Positions 54,953 through 63,102 of a DNA stretch of 64,000 nt are shown here, piece by piece (the first letter of the stretch is position 1; each line of letters opens with the position of its first letter). Position numbers and translations under genes: made by a program. The notes below the pieces were generated by a model, which did no database searches, was not told the DNA's origin, and saw only the letters and a list, made by a program, of their open reading frames with translations. The stretch is from Rhodohalobacter sulfatireducens (GTDB lineage: Bacteria; Bacteroidota; Rhodothermia; Balneolales; Balneolaceae): NCBI RefSeq assembly GCF_022012475.1, contig NZ_JAKLWS010000001.1:1-64000 (forward strand), in the 5' to 3' direction.

Positions 54953-56434
54953 ATGGAAGCACACCTCTTGCTGGAATCTAAATTGGAGATGATTGGTACA
55001 GTAACTGATTTTACATACAAATGGTGTGTAAATATGGGATTTGATGAGCACAGCGCTGCAAGAATGGCTCTATCTGTGGATGAGATTCTGACAGATATTG
55101 TACTCTACGCATTTAAAGATGAAAAAGGGTATGTAGAAATCTGGTACCAATATACACCATCTGAAATAGAGATTATCATCCAGGAAAAAGGGGAGCCGTT
55201 TGATCCGGAAAGACATACTTACAACAGAGAAAAAGCGTTGATCGAAGGCGACTTTAAGGGGGCATCCCTTGAAACGGTTCAAAAAATGACAGATCACTTT
55301 CTTTTCTTAAACCGTGGAAAAGACGGTAAAGAATACAGGCTCGTTCAAAAGTATAGTTTTCCACACATTCTAGACCTTGTTCCGAACGAATATGATTTTG
55401 AAAAAGATGAAGATCCCGAGTCTGAACACAACTATCTAGTCACTCCGATTACAAGTGAGGATGCCGAAGATATTGCAAAACTGATTTATCGGTCATATAG
55501 CTACAGCTACCCAAAAGAAGATCTTTATTTTCCACGTCGCCTTGAAACAGCCATTTACAATGAGTACAAATATGGTACGATTGTGCGTACTCAATCTGGA
55601 AGACCTGTCGGATATTTTGCCGTCGTAAAGAGTACCGACTCAATGATCGGGGAAGTAACCGAGGCAGTGGTTTCACCACGACATCGTAACCGCGGATTGA
55701 TGAAAAAAATGATGCTTCATTTGATAGAAATGAGCCGTTCGGGGGGTTTGTCGGGGCTCTTTGGCATGGCAATGACCAACCATCTATTTAGCCAAAAGGT
55801 AAACAGCAGGTACGGTTTTAAGAGCACAGCACTGATCATCTCGAAAACCGGCAAGAGGACCTTAAAGGGAATGGAAAAGAGTCATCTGGACATGGTAAGT
55901 GTAATCCTGGACTTTTTGCCTCTGACAAAGCAATGGCAGCGCCCTCCCTGTTTGCCGAAAGACTACGCCGAACTTTTCTCTGAAATATATAATCAGTTTG
56001 AAGAACAGGATGAAAGCTCTGTGAAACAAAAACCCGCCGGCAGTAAGTCTGAGAAGACAGATATGAACTTGTCAATTAATTACGAAAGTCAATCGGCACT
56101 GATTACAGTTAAAACTTATGGCTCCACTTTCGTGGGAAGCTGTATGAGAATGCTGAAAAGTACAGAAGAATTAACGCTGACATCTCTCTATATAGACCTT
56201 CCTTTGGATGATCCATATATAGATTCTGCGATTACCTGGCTCAAAGATCATGGGTTTATTCTCGCCGGTCTTGTACCCTTTTTCCACCAGGAGGAGGATT
56301 ACCTTCGGATGCAGCGTTTTTTTAAAGATGTAAACTTCAACGAGATTCAAACTTATTCTGAAGTAGCAGGGAAACTAAAAAAAGTGATTCAAGATGAATA
56401 CAATGAACTACAAAAAAACCAGTCAGAAGCTTGA
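54953..56434 (+). CDS. RsbW-like ATPase domain fused to GNAT acetyltransferase
   Basis: A 493-aa protein. Residues about 1-135 resemble the anti-sigma/RsbW HATPase (MALSVDEILTDIVLYAF, then KGEPFDPERH). The usual N-box asparagine appears to be aspartate (ILTDIV). Residues about 155-315 are a GNAT domain with VSPRHRNRGLMKKMMLHL carrying the acetyl-CoA motif RxxGxx. Residues about 370-480 form a further alpha/beta domain of unknown type. Inference: a switch protein that links phosphorylation or nucleotide state to acetylation. Its last 41 bases overlap the STAS-like gene. Confidence 0.75.
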   Translation: MEAHLLLESKLEMIGTVTDFTYKWCVNMGFDEHSAARMALSVDEILTDIVLYAFKDEKGYVEIWYQYTPSEIEIIIQEKGEPFDPERHTYNREKALIEGDFKGASLETVQKMTDHFLFLNRGKDGKEYRLVQKYSFPHILDLVPNEYDFEKDEDPESEHNYLVTPITSEDAEDIAKLIYRSYSYSYPKEDLYFPRRLETAIYNEYKYGTIVRTQSGRPVGYFAVVKSTDSMIGEVTEAVVSPRHRNRGLMKKMMLHLIEMSRSGGLSGLFGMAMTNHLFSQKVNSRYGFKSTALIISKTGKRTLKGMEKSHLDMVSVILDFLPLTKQWQRPPCLPKDYAELFSEIYNQFEEQDESSVKQKPAGSKSEKTDMNLSINYESQSALITVKTYGSTFVGSCMRMLKSTEELTLTSLYIDLPLDDPYIDSAITWLKDHGFILAGLVPFFHQEEDYLRMQRFFKDVNFNEIQTYSEVAGKLKKVIQDEYNELQKNQSEA

Positions 56435-56693
56435 AGTAGAACTGACTGGTGATTTTAATCTCAAAGCTGTGAGAAAAATATCTGACCTGCTCGGTGATGG
56501 AAGTGAACTTTTCATCAATTTGAAAAATGCCAGATTCGTGAATAGCAAGGCGATCATTTTTCTTCATAAACTTATGCAAGGAAATCCCCGGGTAGTTGTT
56601 CGTTTGAAGAATCCTCCAAAAATCTTTTTTGAGCTTCTGCAAACGCTTGGCCTTCACAGAATTTGGGAACTCGACGAGATAGTAGAACCTTAA
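56394..56693 (+). CDS. STAS-like anti-sigma antagonist
   Basis: A 99-aa protein with the strand-helix pattern of STAS domains: LEVELTGDFNLKAVRKI, then ELFINLKNARFVNSKAI, where S51 sits at the position phosphorylated in SpoIIAA-type proteins (usual context DSSG, here NSKA). ATG 56394 or 56403 lies inside the upstream gene, giving a 41 or 32 base overlap and strong coupling. It is the natural binding partner of the RsbW-like domain encoded before it. Confidence 0.72.
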   Translation: MNTMNYKKTSQKLEVELTGDFNLKAVRKISDLLGDGSELFINLKNARFVNSKAIIFLHKLMQGNPRVVVRLKNPPKIFFELLQTLGLHRIWELDEIVEP

Positions 56694-56705
56694 CCCCCGC
56701 ATTCT

Positions 56706-57311
56706 ATGGAAGAAAACAAATCGATTTTAACCTCACTTAACCTTGATTTCCCGGTTTGGGAACAGATCTTTACGGTTCATCCTTTGGTCATCGTTGGAAC
56801 GGTTGGAAGGGATTCATCTCAGAATTTTGCCCCCAAACATATGGCGTTTCCGCTGGGCTGGAAAAACTATTTTGGATTTGTTTGTACCCCAAAACATCAA
56901 ACCTATCAAAACATCAAAGAAACCGGGGTGTTTACTGTAACCTACCCAAAGCCCGACCAGGTTGTCATCACCAGTTTAACAGCATCCCCGCGTTGTGATG
57001 ACGGAACCAAGCCCGATTTGAAACCCATCAAAACATTTCCGGCCTCTGAAATTGATGGCCATTTTATTGAAGACGGGTATGTTTTCCTGGAATGCAAATT
57101 AAAGAAATTTGTAGATGGCTTTGGTGAAAACAGCCTGATACTTGCCGAAATTGTTGCAGCCAGGGCCTGGAGTGATGTGATTAAAAATCCATCGCATTCT
57201 GATAATGAAACAATTTACAACCACCCGCAGCTGGCCTATATCGCCCCCGGCCGTTATGCCGTCATTGACGAGACACAGGCATTTCCGTTTCCGAAAGACT
57301 TTAAGAAATGA
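56706..57311 (+). CDS. Flavin reductase-like FMN-binding split-barrel protein
   Basis: A 201-aa cytoplasmic protein. VIVGTVGRDSSQNFAPKHM, then FVCTPKHQTYQNIKETGVFTVTYP, matches the flavin reductase-like domain family, which binds FMN and often reduces flavins or acts as an oxidoreductase. The start is 12 bases after the STAS-like gene and the end is three bases before the peptidase gene, so it belongs to the same transcript. Its substrate and link to the signalling proteins are unknown. Confidence 0.83.
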   Translation: MEENKSILTSLNLDFPVWEQIFTVHPLVIVGTVGRDSSQNFAPKHMAFPLGWKNYFGFVCTPKHQTYQNIKETGVFTVTYPKPDQVVITSLTASPRCDDGTKPDLKPIKTFPASEIDGHFIEDGYVFLECKLKKFVDGFGENSLILAEIVAARAWSDVIKNPSHSDNETIYNHPQLAYIAPGRYAVIDETQAFPFPKDFKK

Positions 57312-57314
57312 CCC

Positions 57315-58475
57315 ATGATTCCGAAAGCAGAAACCGAAACCATACTAAATGAATGCCTCTCACGTGAACAGGAGTTCCTGACGCTTCTCGAAGAGCTGGT
57401 AAATATTGAAACTCCACCGGGAGATATATCATCACATGAAAAGCTCTTTGATCGAATTCAGAAGGAACTTGAATCCCTGGATTATACAACAAATCACTAT
57501 CCAAGTAAGAAAAGCGGAGGACAAATTCTTTCACGGCCTGATGCTGATCATGGAAGTGTATATCAATTACTGCTTGGACATATTGATACGGTTTGGCCGG
57601 AGGGTACACTGGAAAAAATGCCTTTTAACAATGAGGGTAATGTTTTTACAGGTCCCGGTATTTATGATATGAAGGCGGGTATAAGCATGATGATTTTGGC
57701 ACTTAAAATTATGAAGGATCTTGATTTGGAGCCAACTGTTCATCCTGTTCTTTTCATCAACTCGGACGAGGAAACCGGTAGCCGTGAGTCTGTTTACAGA
57801 ATAAAAAACCTGGCGCGGACAATGAACAGGGCATATGTACTGGAACCATCGCTTGATCCCGACGGAAAACTTAAAACACGCAGAAAAGGAGTGGGTCATT
57901 TCGATATAGAGATTAAGGGGGTTTCCTCTCATGCGGGAATTGAACCTGAAAAGGGAAGAAGTGCCATCGTGGAGCTCTCCTACCTCATTCAAAAACTAAA
58001 TGAACTCAATGATCCGGAAAATGGAATCTCAGTAAATGTGGGTAAAATCGGTGGAGGTACGAATACAAATGTGGTGGCCGGTGAAAGCAGTGCAGCTGTA
58101 GATGTTCGGGTATTGACAAAAAAAGACGCAAAACGCATCAAACAAAAGATCTTGGAAATTGAACCCACCACACCCGGTGTCAAATTAAATATTTCGGGAG
58201 GCTTTAAGCGACCTCCCTTGGTACGTAATCAGAGAAACAGGAAACTCTGGAAAGAAGCACTAAGAATTGGAAAGAGATTAGATCTCAAACTTACAGAGGG
58301 CATTTCAGGAGGCGGATCTGACGGTAGCTACACAAGCCAGTTTACCGCTACGCTTGACGGTTTGGGAGCTGTGGGGGATGGTGCCCACAGCCCAACCGAA
58401 AAAATCTTCCTCGACAAAACACTGGAACGTACGGCGCTTTTAATTCACCTGTTGCTGCTCCCCGAATTAGAGTAG
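57315..58475 (+). CDS. M20 family metallopeptidase (carboxypeptidase G2-like)
   Basis: A 386-aa protein. Zinc-site blocks are GHIDTVWPEGTL (His, Asp), GPGIYDMKAG (Asp) and NSDEETGS (Glu pair), with a dimerisation domain in the middle (VSSHAGIEPEKGRSAI). GISGGGSDGSYTS and GDGAHSPTE are late conserved blocks. It resembles glutamate carboxypeptidase and related amidohydrolases. No signal peptide is present, so it should be cytoplasmic. It is the last gene of the plus-strand run and converges on the TonB receptor. Confidence 0.88.
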   Translation: MIPKAETETILNECLSREQEFLTLLEELVNIETPPGDISSHEKLFDRIQKELESLDYTTNHYPSKKSGGQILSRPDADHGSVYQLLLGHIDTVWPEGTLEKMPFNNEGNVFTGPGIYDMKAGISMMILALKIMKDLDLEPTVHPVLFINSDEETGSRESVYRIKNLARTMNRAYVLEPSLDPDGKLKTRRKGVGHFDIEIKGVSSHAGIEPEKGRSAIVELSYLIQKLNELNDPENGISVNVGKIGGGTNTNVVAGESSAAVDVRVLTKKDAKRIKQKILEIEPTTPGVKLNISGGFKRPPLVRNQRNRKLWKEALRIGKRLDLKLTEGISGGGSDGSYTSQFTATLDGLGAVGDGAHSPTEKIFLDKTLERTALLIHLLLLPELE

Positions 58476-58490
58476 TATTCATCATAAATT

Positions 58491-60701
58491 TCAAATTTTC
58501 ACCCGCACAGAAAGCATCATACTCCGCCCGGCTTCGTAGATATTTCCGATGCTTGTATGCGTATGGTAAAACTCGTTCGTAATATTGTTCATTTGCAGAA
58601 CGGTTTGTATGGAATCATCAGCCCAGCCTTTTTCAACACTTATATTTACTACGGCATAAGCATTGGTTGCATCTTCATTGGATGAGATCTGTGCAATCCT
58701 TTCCTGGCGGGCCGCCCACTCTAAATCCGTCATCACTCGAAATGTTCCTGCATGAAAGTGAAGGGTACTGAATCCCCTCAATGGTGGAATTAACGGCAAC
58801 GGTTCATCGAGTGTTTGATTTTGGGCATAGGTATATGAAAATCTATTTTCGAGTCTAAACGACCTGCTCAATGTATGGATACTTCGAAATTCTCCACCCA
58901 TCAATACCGCATCACCAACATTCGCATAGCGTTTAAAGCGAAAGTCGTTATTACTCAGATCATCAGACAAAATCCCATCGATATAATTAAAATATTGTTT
59001 GTAAAACAGGGACAGAGAAAAGGATTGATTTCCTGACTCTTTGGTAATATTAAAATCCGTGTTTATTGATCTCTCCGTTTTTAACCAGGGATTTCCATCA
59101 TAAAAATAACCGTCGGTATAATTGTAGATATAATGGCCAAATAACTCCATATGATTCCCCATCCGCTCGGAGTAAACCACGCTTGCACCTGTACTCCACC
59201 GGTCGTCAATCATCCAAAGCAGATTTCCTGAAACAGATGGCAGTATACGTTGACGTGCAGAAAGCTCCCGGTCATACAACCCCTCAAAAAAGGACTGATG
59301 AGTTTCACTGAGCGTATTCAAACTCTTATATCGAAGATTCTCCTCTATCTTTAAAAGTACTGAATCGGATAGATTGAACCGGTGCCTGAACCCAATCCCC
59401 ACGTTGTTTGTCCGGACCTCATCCAGGTTATAAATCATCATATCTTCGATGGATGAATCCAGGCTCTGCATCAGCATATCGCCGTACGCTTCGGATGTGA
59501 ATCCATCCACAAACCAGTCGAAGGAATGGGACTGAACGGTTGCAGAACCCGCCAATTTTGTTCCAAATGTTGTAGTGGTTCCGTACATCGGCATATACAT
59601 CCCGCGCATAACGGTCCGGTTGGCAACATCTCGTTCATAATCGTCCATCGTATGCCGGATAGCATTTGCATACAGCATTACAGATTTAAACCGAAAATGT
59701 TGACTGGTTGGCGCAAAATTAAACTTCAACTGACCAATATCGGCAAGGGCTTTTGTGGCGTCCATCAGCAGCGCCGGGTAACCAACATCATAGGCTTTAT
59801 CCGTGATGTAGTTCAATTCGACAGAGTGATTTGAAGCAAATGTATGCCGGTAGTTCAGGTTCAAATTAAACTTTTCATATTGTGTATTCTCTACGGTTTG
59901 ATTGTTGCCGGCTTCGAAGTCATCCGCCTTTTTATAGCTTCCTGAAAACCGAATGCTATTCCGGCCCGGCTTATCTGCAACATTTCCGCTCATCTGAATT
60001 GTGCGTAAGTTATCCGGCAACCTCAATCCGCTGCTCAGGTCCATCGTCAATCGCTCAGGCCCCGCTTTTTGAGTGATTAGATTTACCGTACTGTTGCCCG
60101 TTCCGTTTTCAGCAACACCCGCTCCGCTTTTATCAATTTTCAAACGCGATAAGTTGTTCATCTCTACATAAGAGGTGATGGGATCCATTTTATCCACACA
60201 GGCTTTAAAAACCTGCATTCCATCGATTACAAGATTCATTCGCTGATCACTTTGACCCCGGATTACCGGTTCCCAGCCAAAGGCTCCACGCTTTGTCATA
60301 GATAGCCCGTCTATGTTTTCCAGGAACCGGTCCATACTTTGTATTGGTTTCTGGTTTTGATAGGATCGCACATCGTTCCGGTCTTCATTTCCAACAACCA
60401 ACAGTTCTGTGGTTTGGTGAAAAACCGCCGGCCTCAATGCAATTAAATGGACAGAGGAATCGAGAGAAATGCTTCGGTTTTCGTAACCAACTGCAGTTAT
60501 TATTATTTGTTGATGATTCGGTTCTATTTTGAAAGTACCGTCTCTGTCCGTTATGGATATGACCTCACCGGTTGAATCTAAAATATGAGCGCCCGGAATA
60601 GGGGACTGACTCTCTTCATCCACAATCTGTATTTGTTGCTGTCCTAAAACATTACTTATTGTGATCAAAATTATGATCACCAGCGATATTAAATTCTTCA
60701 T
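58491..60701 (-). CDS. TonB-dependent receptor, OprC/NosA-like copper importer
   Basis: About 736 aa. ATG 60701 is chosen for the signal peptide MKNLISLVIIILITISNVLG; an upstream ATG at 60734 exists. A carboxypeptidase-like regulatory domain (residues about 25-95) precedes the plug and beta-barrel. Numbered from 60734, C179 and M183 stand in KACVDKMDPITSY and H361 and M363 in IRHTMDD. These match the CxxxM and HxM copper ligands of OprC, with similar spacing (182 against 180 residues as I recall). Inference: copper uptake. It is the last gene of a minus-strand operon. Confidence 0.85.
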   Translation of the reverse strand: MKNLISLVIIILITISNVLGQQQIQIVDEESQSPIPGAHILDSTGEVISITDRDGTFKIEPNHQQIIITAVGYENRSISLDSSVHLIALRPAVFHQTTELLVVGNEDRNDVRSYQNQKPIQSMDRFLENIDGLSMTKRGAFGWEPVIRGQSDQRMNLVIDGMQVFKACVDKMDPITSYVEMNNLSRLKIDKSGAGVAENGTGNSTVNLITQKAGPERLTMDLSSGLRLPDNLRTIQMSGNVADKPGRNSIRFSGSYKKADDFEAGNNQTVENTQYEKFNLNLNYRHTFASNHSVELNYITDKAYDVGYPALLMDATKALADIGQLKFNFAPTSQHFRFKSVMLYANAIRHTMDDYERDVANRTVMRGMYMPMYGTTTTFGTKLAGSATVQSHSFDWFVDGFTSEAYGDMLMQSLDSSIEDMMIYNLDEVRTNNVGIGFRHRFNLSDSVLLKIEENLRYKSLNTLSETHQSFFEGLYDRELSARQRILPSVSGNLLWMIDDRWSTGASVVYSERMGNHMELFGHYIYNYTDGYFYDGNPWLKTERSINTDFNITKESGNQSFSLSLFYKQYFNYIDGILSDDLSNNDFRFKRYANVGDAVLMGGEFRSIHTLSRSFRLENRFSYTYAQNQTLDEPLPLIPPLRGFSTLHFHAGTFRVMTDLEWAARQERIAQISSNEDATNAYAVVNISVEKGWADDSIQTVLQMNNITNEFYHTHTSIGNIYEAGRSMMLSVRVKI

Positions 60702-60800
60702 ATTGACAAGATGATATACTTTTCTATTTGTCATTTTAATGGGAGATCTGCCAACCTTTTATCATTCATAAAGCAGACCTCCCAATAGATGAACAAGAGT

Positions 60801-61604
60801 TTATTTTGCCTGGACACTGTATTCAAAAACTACTTCGGGCAGGGTTTCTCCATTCACTGTTAACTCAACCGAAGTTGTCCAAACCCCGCTCATACTATAG
60901 TTGATATCGCCTTCGTACATCCCGTTACCCGTGGCTACCGGATTTGTAAAATCGGTGGAATGTCCGCTGCCGCCGCCCATATCCATGTATGGATAGACTA
61001 AAAGTTCAGCATCTGAGACAGGCGGGAAGCTCATCATCGACTCGCGTGTATGGACCATAAATGCGAGCTCATTATTCCCGCTAACCGGATTTTGAGGTGA
61101 ATACCAGGTGATGAAATAGATCTTATCGGATTCGCTTCGAACACTGGTAAGCTTCCACGATGAATCTACATTAATGGGAAGCTCTCCGGTAATTAACTGG
61201 TCATCCTGTGTTCGAATCTCGAATGGCACAGACCAACTGCCCATTGCCCCGCCGGGCATGATAAATACAACCATATTTTTGAGATATCGGTCGTCTTCTT
61301 CAGCTGTTTGCGGTTCTGTATACGGAGTGGAGTGCATCATCTCCCCCATGTCCATCATCGGCGTAATAGAAAATTGTTGAGGTTCTATTCGGTCTCCGTC
61401 TTTCTCAATCTGCCAATAGAGCATATTGAATCCCGTTTCAGGTTCTTTTTCGGCAAAGAGTGATACTGTATACTCCTGTACTGTGACTGAATTCACGGGA
61501 ATTAAATCCAGTTCCGAATTGGAATTGTTGGTATTGCAAGAAGCGACAGCCAATACCAAAGCTGCCATGGCCATCATACGGCCCATAGATATAGATAATC
61601 TCAT
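60801..61604 (-). CDS. Met-rich lipoprotein with FixH/YtkA-like domains
   Basis: A 267-aa protein; a lipobox-like VASC lies near residues 20-23. Two similar beta-sandwich halves can be seen. Each carries a Met/His cluster (MMDMGEMMHS; YMDMGGGSGHS) followed by an Ig-like strand pair ending VPFEIRT or TSVELTV. The layout resembles the YtkA/FixH family, whose members often handle copper. Between the TonB receptor and the Cys/His-rich gene, it is a plausible periplasmic copper carrier. Family placement is moderate. Confidence 0.65.
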   Translation of the reverse strand: MRLSISMGRMMAMAALVLAVASCNTNNSNSELDLIPVNSVTVQEYTVSLFAEKEPETGFNMLYWQIEKDGDRIEPQQFSITPMMDMGEMMHSTPYTEPQTAEEDDRYLKNMVVFIMPGGAMGSWSVPFEIRTQDDQLITGELPINVDSSWKLTSVRSESDKIYFITWYSPQNPVSGNNELAFMVHTRESMMSFPPVSDAELLVYPYMDMGGGSGHSTDFTNPVATGNGMYEGDINYSMSGVWTTSVELTVNGETLPEVVFEYSVQAK

Positions 61605-61680
61605 AATAATGGAATGTTTAGCAATGTTTTAATTATCAGATCGCTGATCTCAACGATCCATCGTAAATCCTAAAACAGTG

Positions 61681-62124
61681 CTAAACGCGGGGCGGGCGAA
61701 ACAGATCAGAATCTGTTCCTTTCAAAGGGTGATCAGAAAATAAACTAAACGTCATATCTTCTTTTTGTGGGACAGGAGTTGACTCCTTTTCGTAACAGGC
61801 GGCCTGAATTTTATTCAGGGCGATCAGCGCCTCTGTTGATGAATTTTCAGTTGAATGCGGAGATGAAAAATAGCATGCATCACTCTGTGAACTTTCTCCA
61901 TGATGATCACCGTGAGAAGCCATCCCATTATGGTGACAGGTACAAGTTTTTTCCCCTTCTTCCACCTCACAATAACAAAATGAGATCTCGCAGTGAGTAC
62001 CTTCATCCTGGTTGTGTGAGTGATTCATCGTTAAACCCAAACCAAGCCATCCTGCAATGTTCCAAATCATTACAGTTATCACCAGAATGCTGGTTAGCTT
62101 ATAGTATGTTCGATCCGCATTCAT
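61681..62124 (-). CDS. Small Cys/His-rich membrane-anchored protein, first gene of the TonB operon
   Basis: A 147-aa protein with one N-terminal hydrophobic segment (residues about 10-32). Next come MNHSHNQDEGTHCEIS, then FCYCEVEEGEKTCTCHHNG and SHGDHHGESSQSDACY, rich in Cys and His. The tail ends DSDLFRPPRV. It resembles in layout the small proteins encoded at 34026 and 39821. No named family is known to me. It probably binds copper at the membrane surface before the TonB receptor operon. Confidence 0.65.
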   Translation of the reverse strand: MNADRTYYKLTSILVITVMIWNIAGWLGLGLTMNHSHNQDEGTHCEISFCYCEVEEGEKTCTCHHNGMASHGDHHGESSQSDACYFSSPHSTENSSTEALIALNKIQAACYEKESTPVPQKEDMTFSLFSDHPLKGTDSDLFRPPRV

Positions 62125-62250
62125 TCAGGTAATTTAACACTTAATTGTGAAAAATATTTTAATTCACAAAACCTGTAGCCATGAATAGAAAAGACTAATA
62201 TCTGCTCATTTTCCTTATTTTTAAATATAAGCTGCAAATAATATTCTACT

Positions 62251-63102
62251 ATGAAATCAAATATTCGGGTAACAAAAGCTTCAGGAGAGCAGGAACTTTT
62301 CGATGAGCATAAACTCAGAAGATCACTCAGAAGCGCCGGTGCCCACGGGGATACCGTCGATCGAATCGTTGAGTCTATTCATCAGTTACTCCATGACGGC
62401 ATTTCCACGCAAAAAATTTATCGTGAAGCCTTTGATCTGCTTAAAGAGGATTCTAAGAGACTGGCTGGCCGCTATAAACTGAAAGATGCTATTCTTGAAC
62501 TTGGGCCAACCGGATTCCCGTTCGAAAAATTTATCGCAGAACTTCTGAATCACCAGGAATACAAGACAGAAAATGGGATCATTGTTGAAGGCGATTGTGT
62601 CTCCCATGAAATTGATGTTATTGCTCAAAAAGACAACGAACATTTTATGATTGAGTGCAAATTTCACAACCGTAAAGGACATACCTGTGATGTGAAAATT
62701 CCCCTCTACATTCAATCTCGATTTTTAGATGTAAAAAGAAAATGGACAAGCCTGCCGGGCCATAAAAATAAAGTTCACAAAGGGTGGGTCGTTACCAATA
62801 CCCGGTTTACAAAAGATGCGGAGCAATACGCCGAGTGTATTGGATTGAAGCTACTGAGCTGGGATTATCCAAAGAATAACGGGTTGAAAGATCTTATCAG
62901 CAGGGCGAAACTGCATCCGGTAACATGTTTGTCATCCATGGATAAAATGGAGAAAAAACATCTTTTGGATGCTGATATCGTGCTTTGTTCTCAATTACTG
63001 GATCACACCGAGATGCTGGATAAGATTGGGATCGATTCTCGAAAGAAGAATCAAATCTTAAAAGAAGCTCGCGCCATCTGCAATCAGGAGAACAATCTAT
63101 GA
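62251..63102 (+). CDS. ATP-cone domain fused to Mrr-like PD-(D/E)XK nuclease
   Basis: A 283-aa protein. Residues 1-90 are an ATP-cone (VTKASGEQELFDEHKLRRSL), the nucleotide-sensing domain of NrdR and ribonucleotide reductase. Residues about 90-215 are a restriction-endonuclease-like fold with D122 (HEIDVI), E135 and K137 (FMIECKFHNR) forming the D-ExK site. Residues after about 215 are helical, and the extreme C-terminus is acidic. Inference: a nuclease controlled by ATP or dATP. It overlaps the next gene by four bases (ATGA). Confidence 0.85.
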   Translation: MKSNIRVTKASGEQELFDEHKLRRSLRSAGAHGDTVDRIVESIHQLLHDGISTQKIYREAFDLLKEDSKRLAGRYKLKDAILELGPTGFPFEKFIAELLNHQEYKTENGIIVEGDCVSHEIDVIAQKDNEHFMIECKFHNRKGHTCDVKIPLYIQSRFLDVKRKWTSLPGHKNKVHKGWVVTNTRFTKDAEQYAECIGLKLLSWDYPKNNGLKDLISRAKLHPVTCLSSMDKMEKKHLLDADIVLCSQLLDHTEMLDKIGIDSRKKNQILKEARAICNQENNL

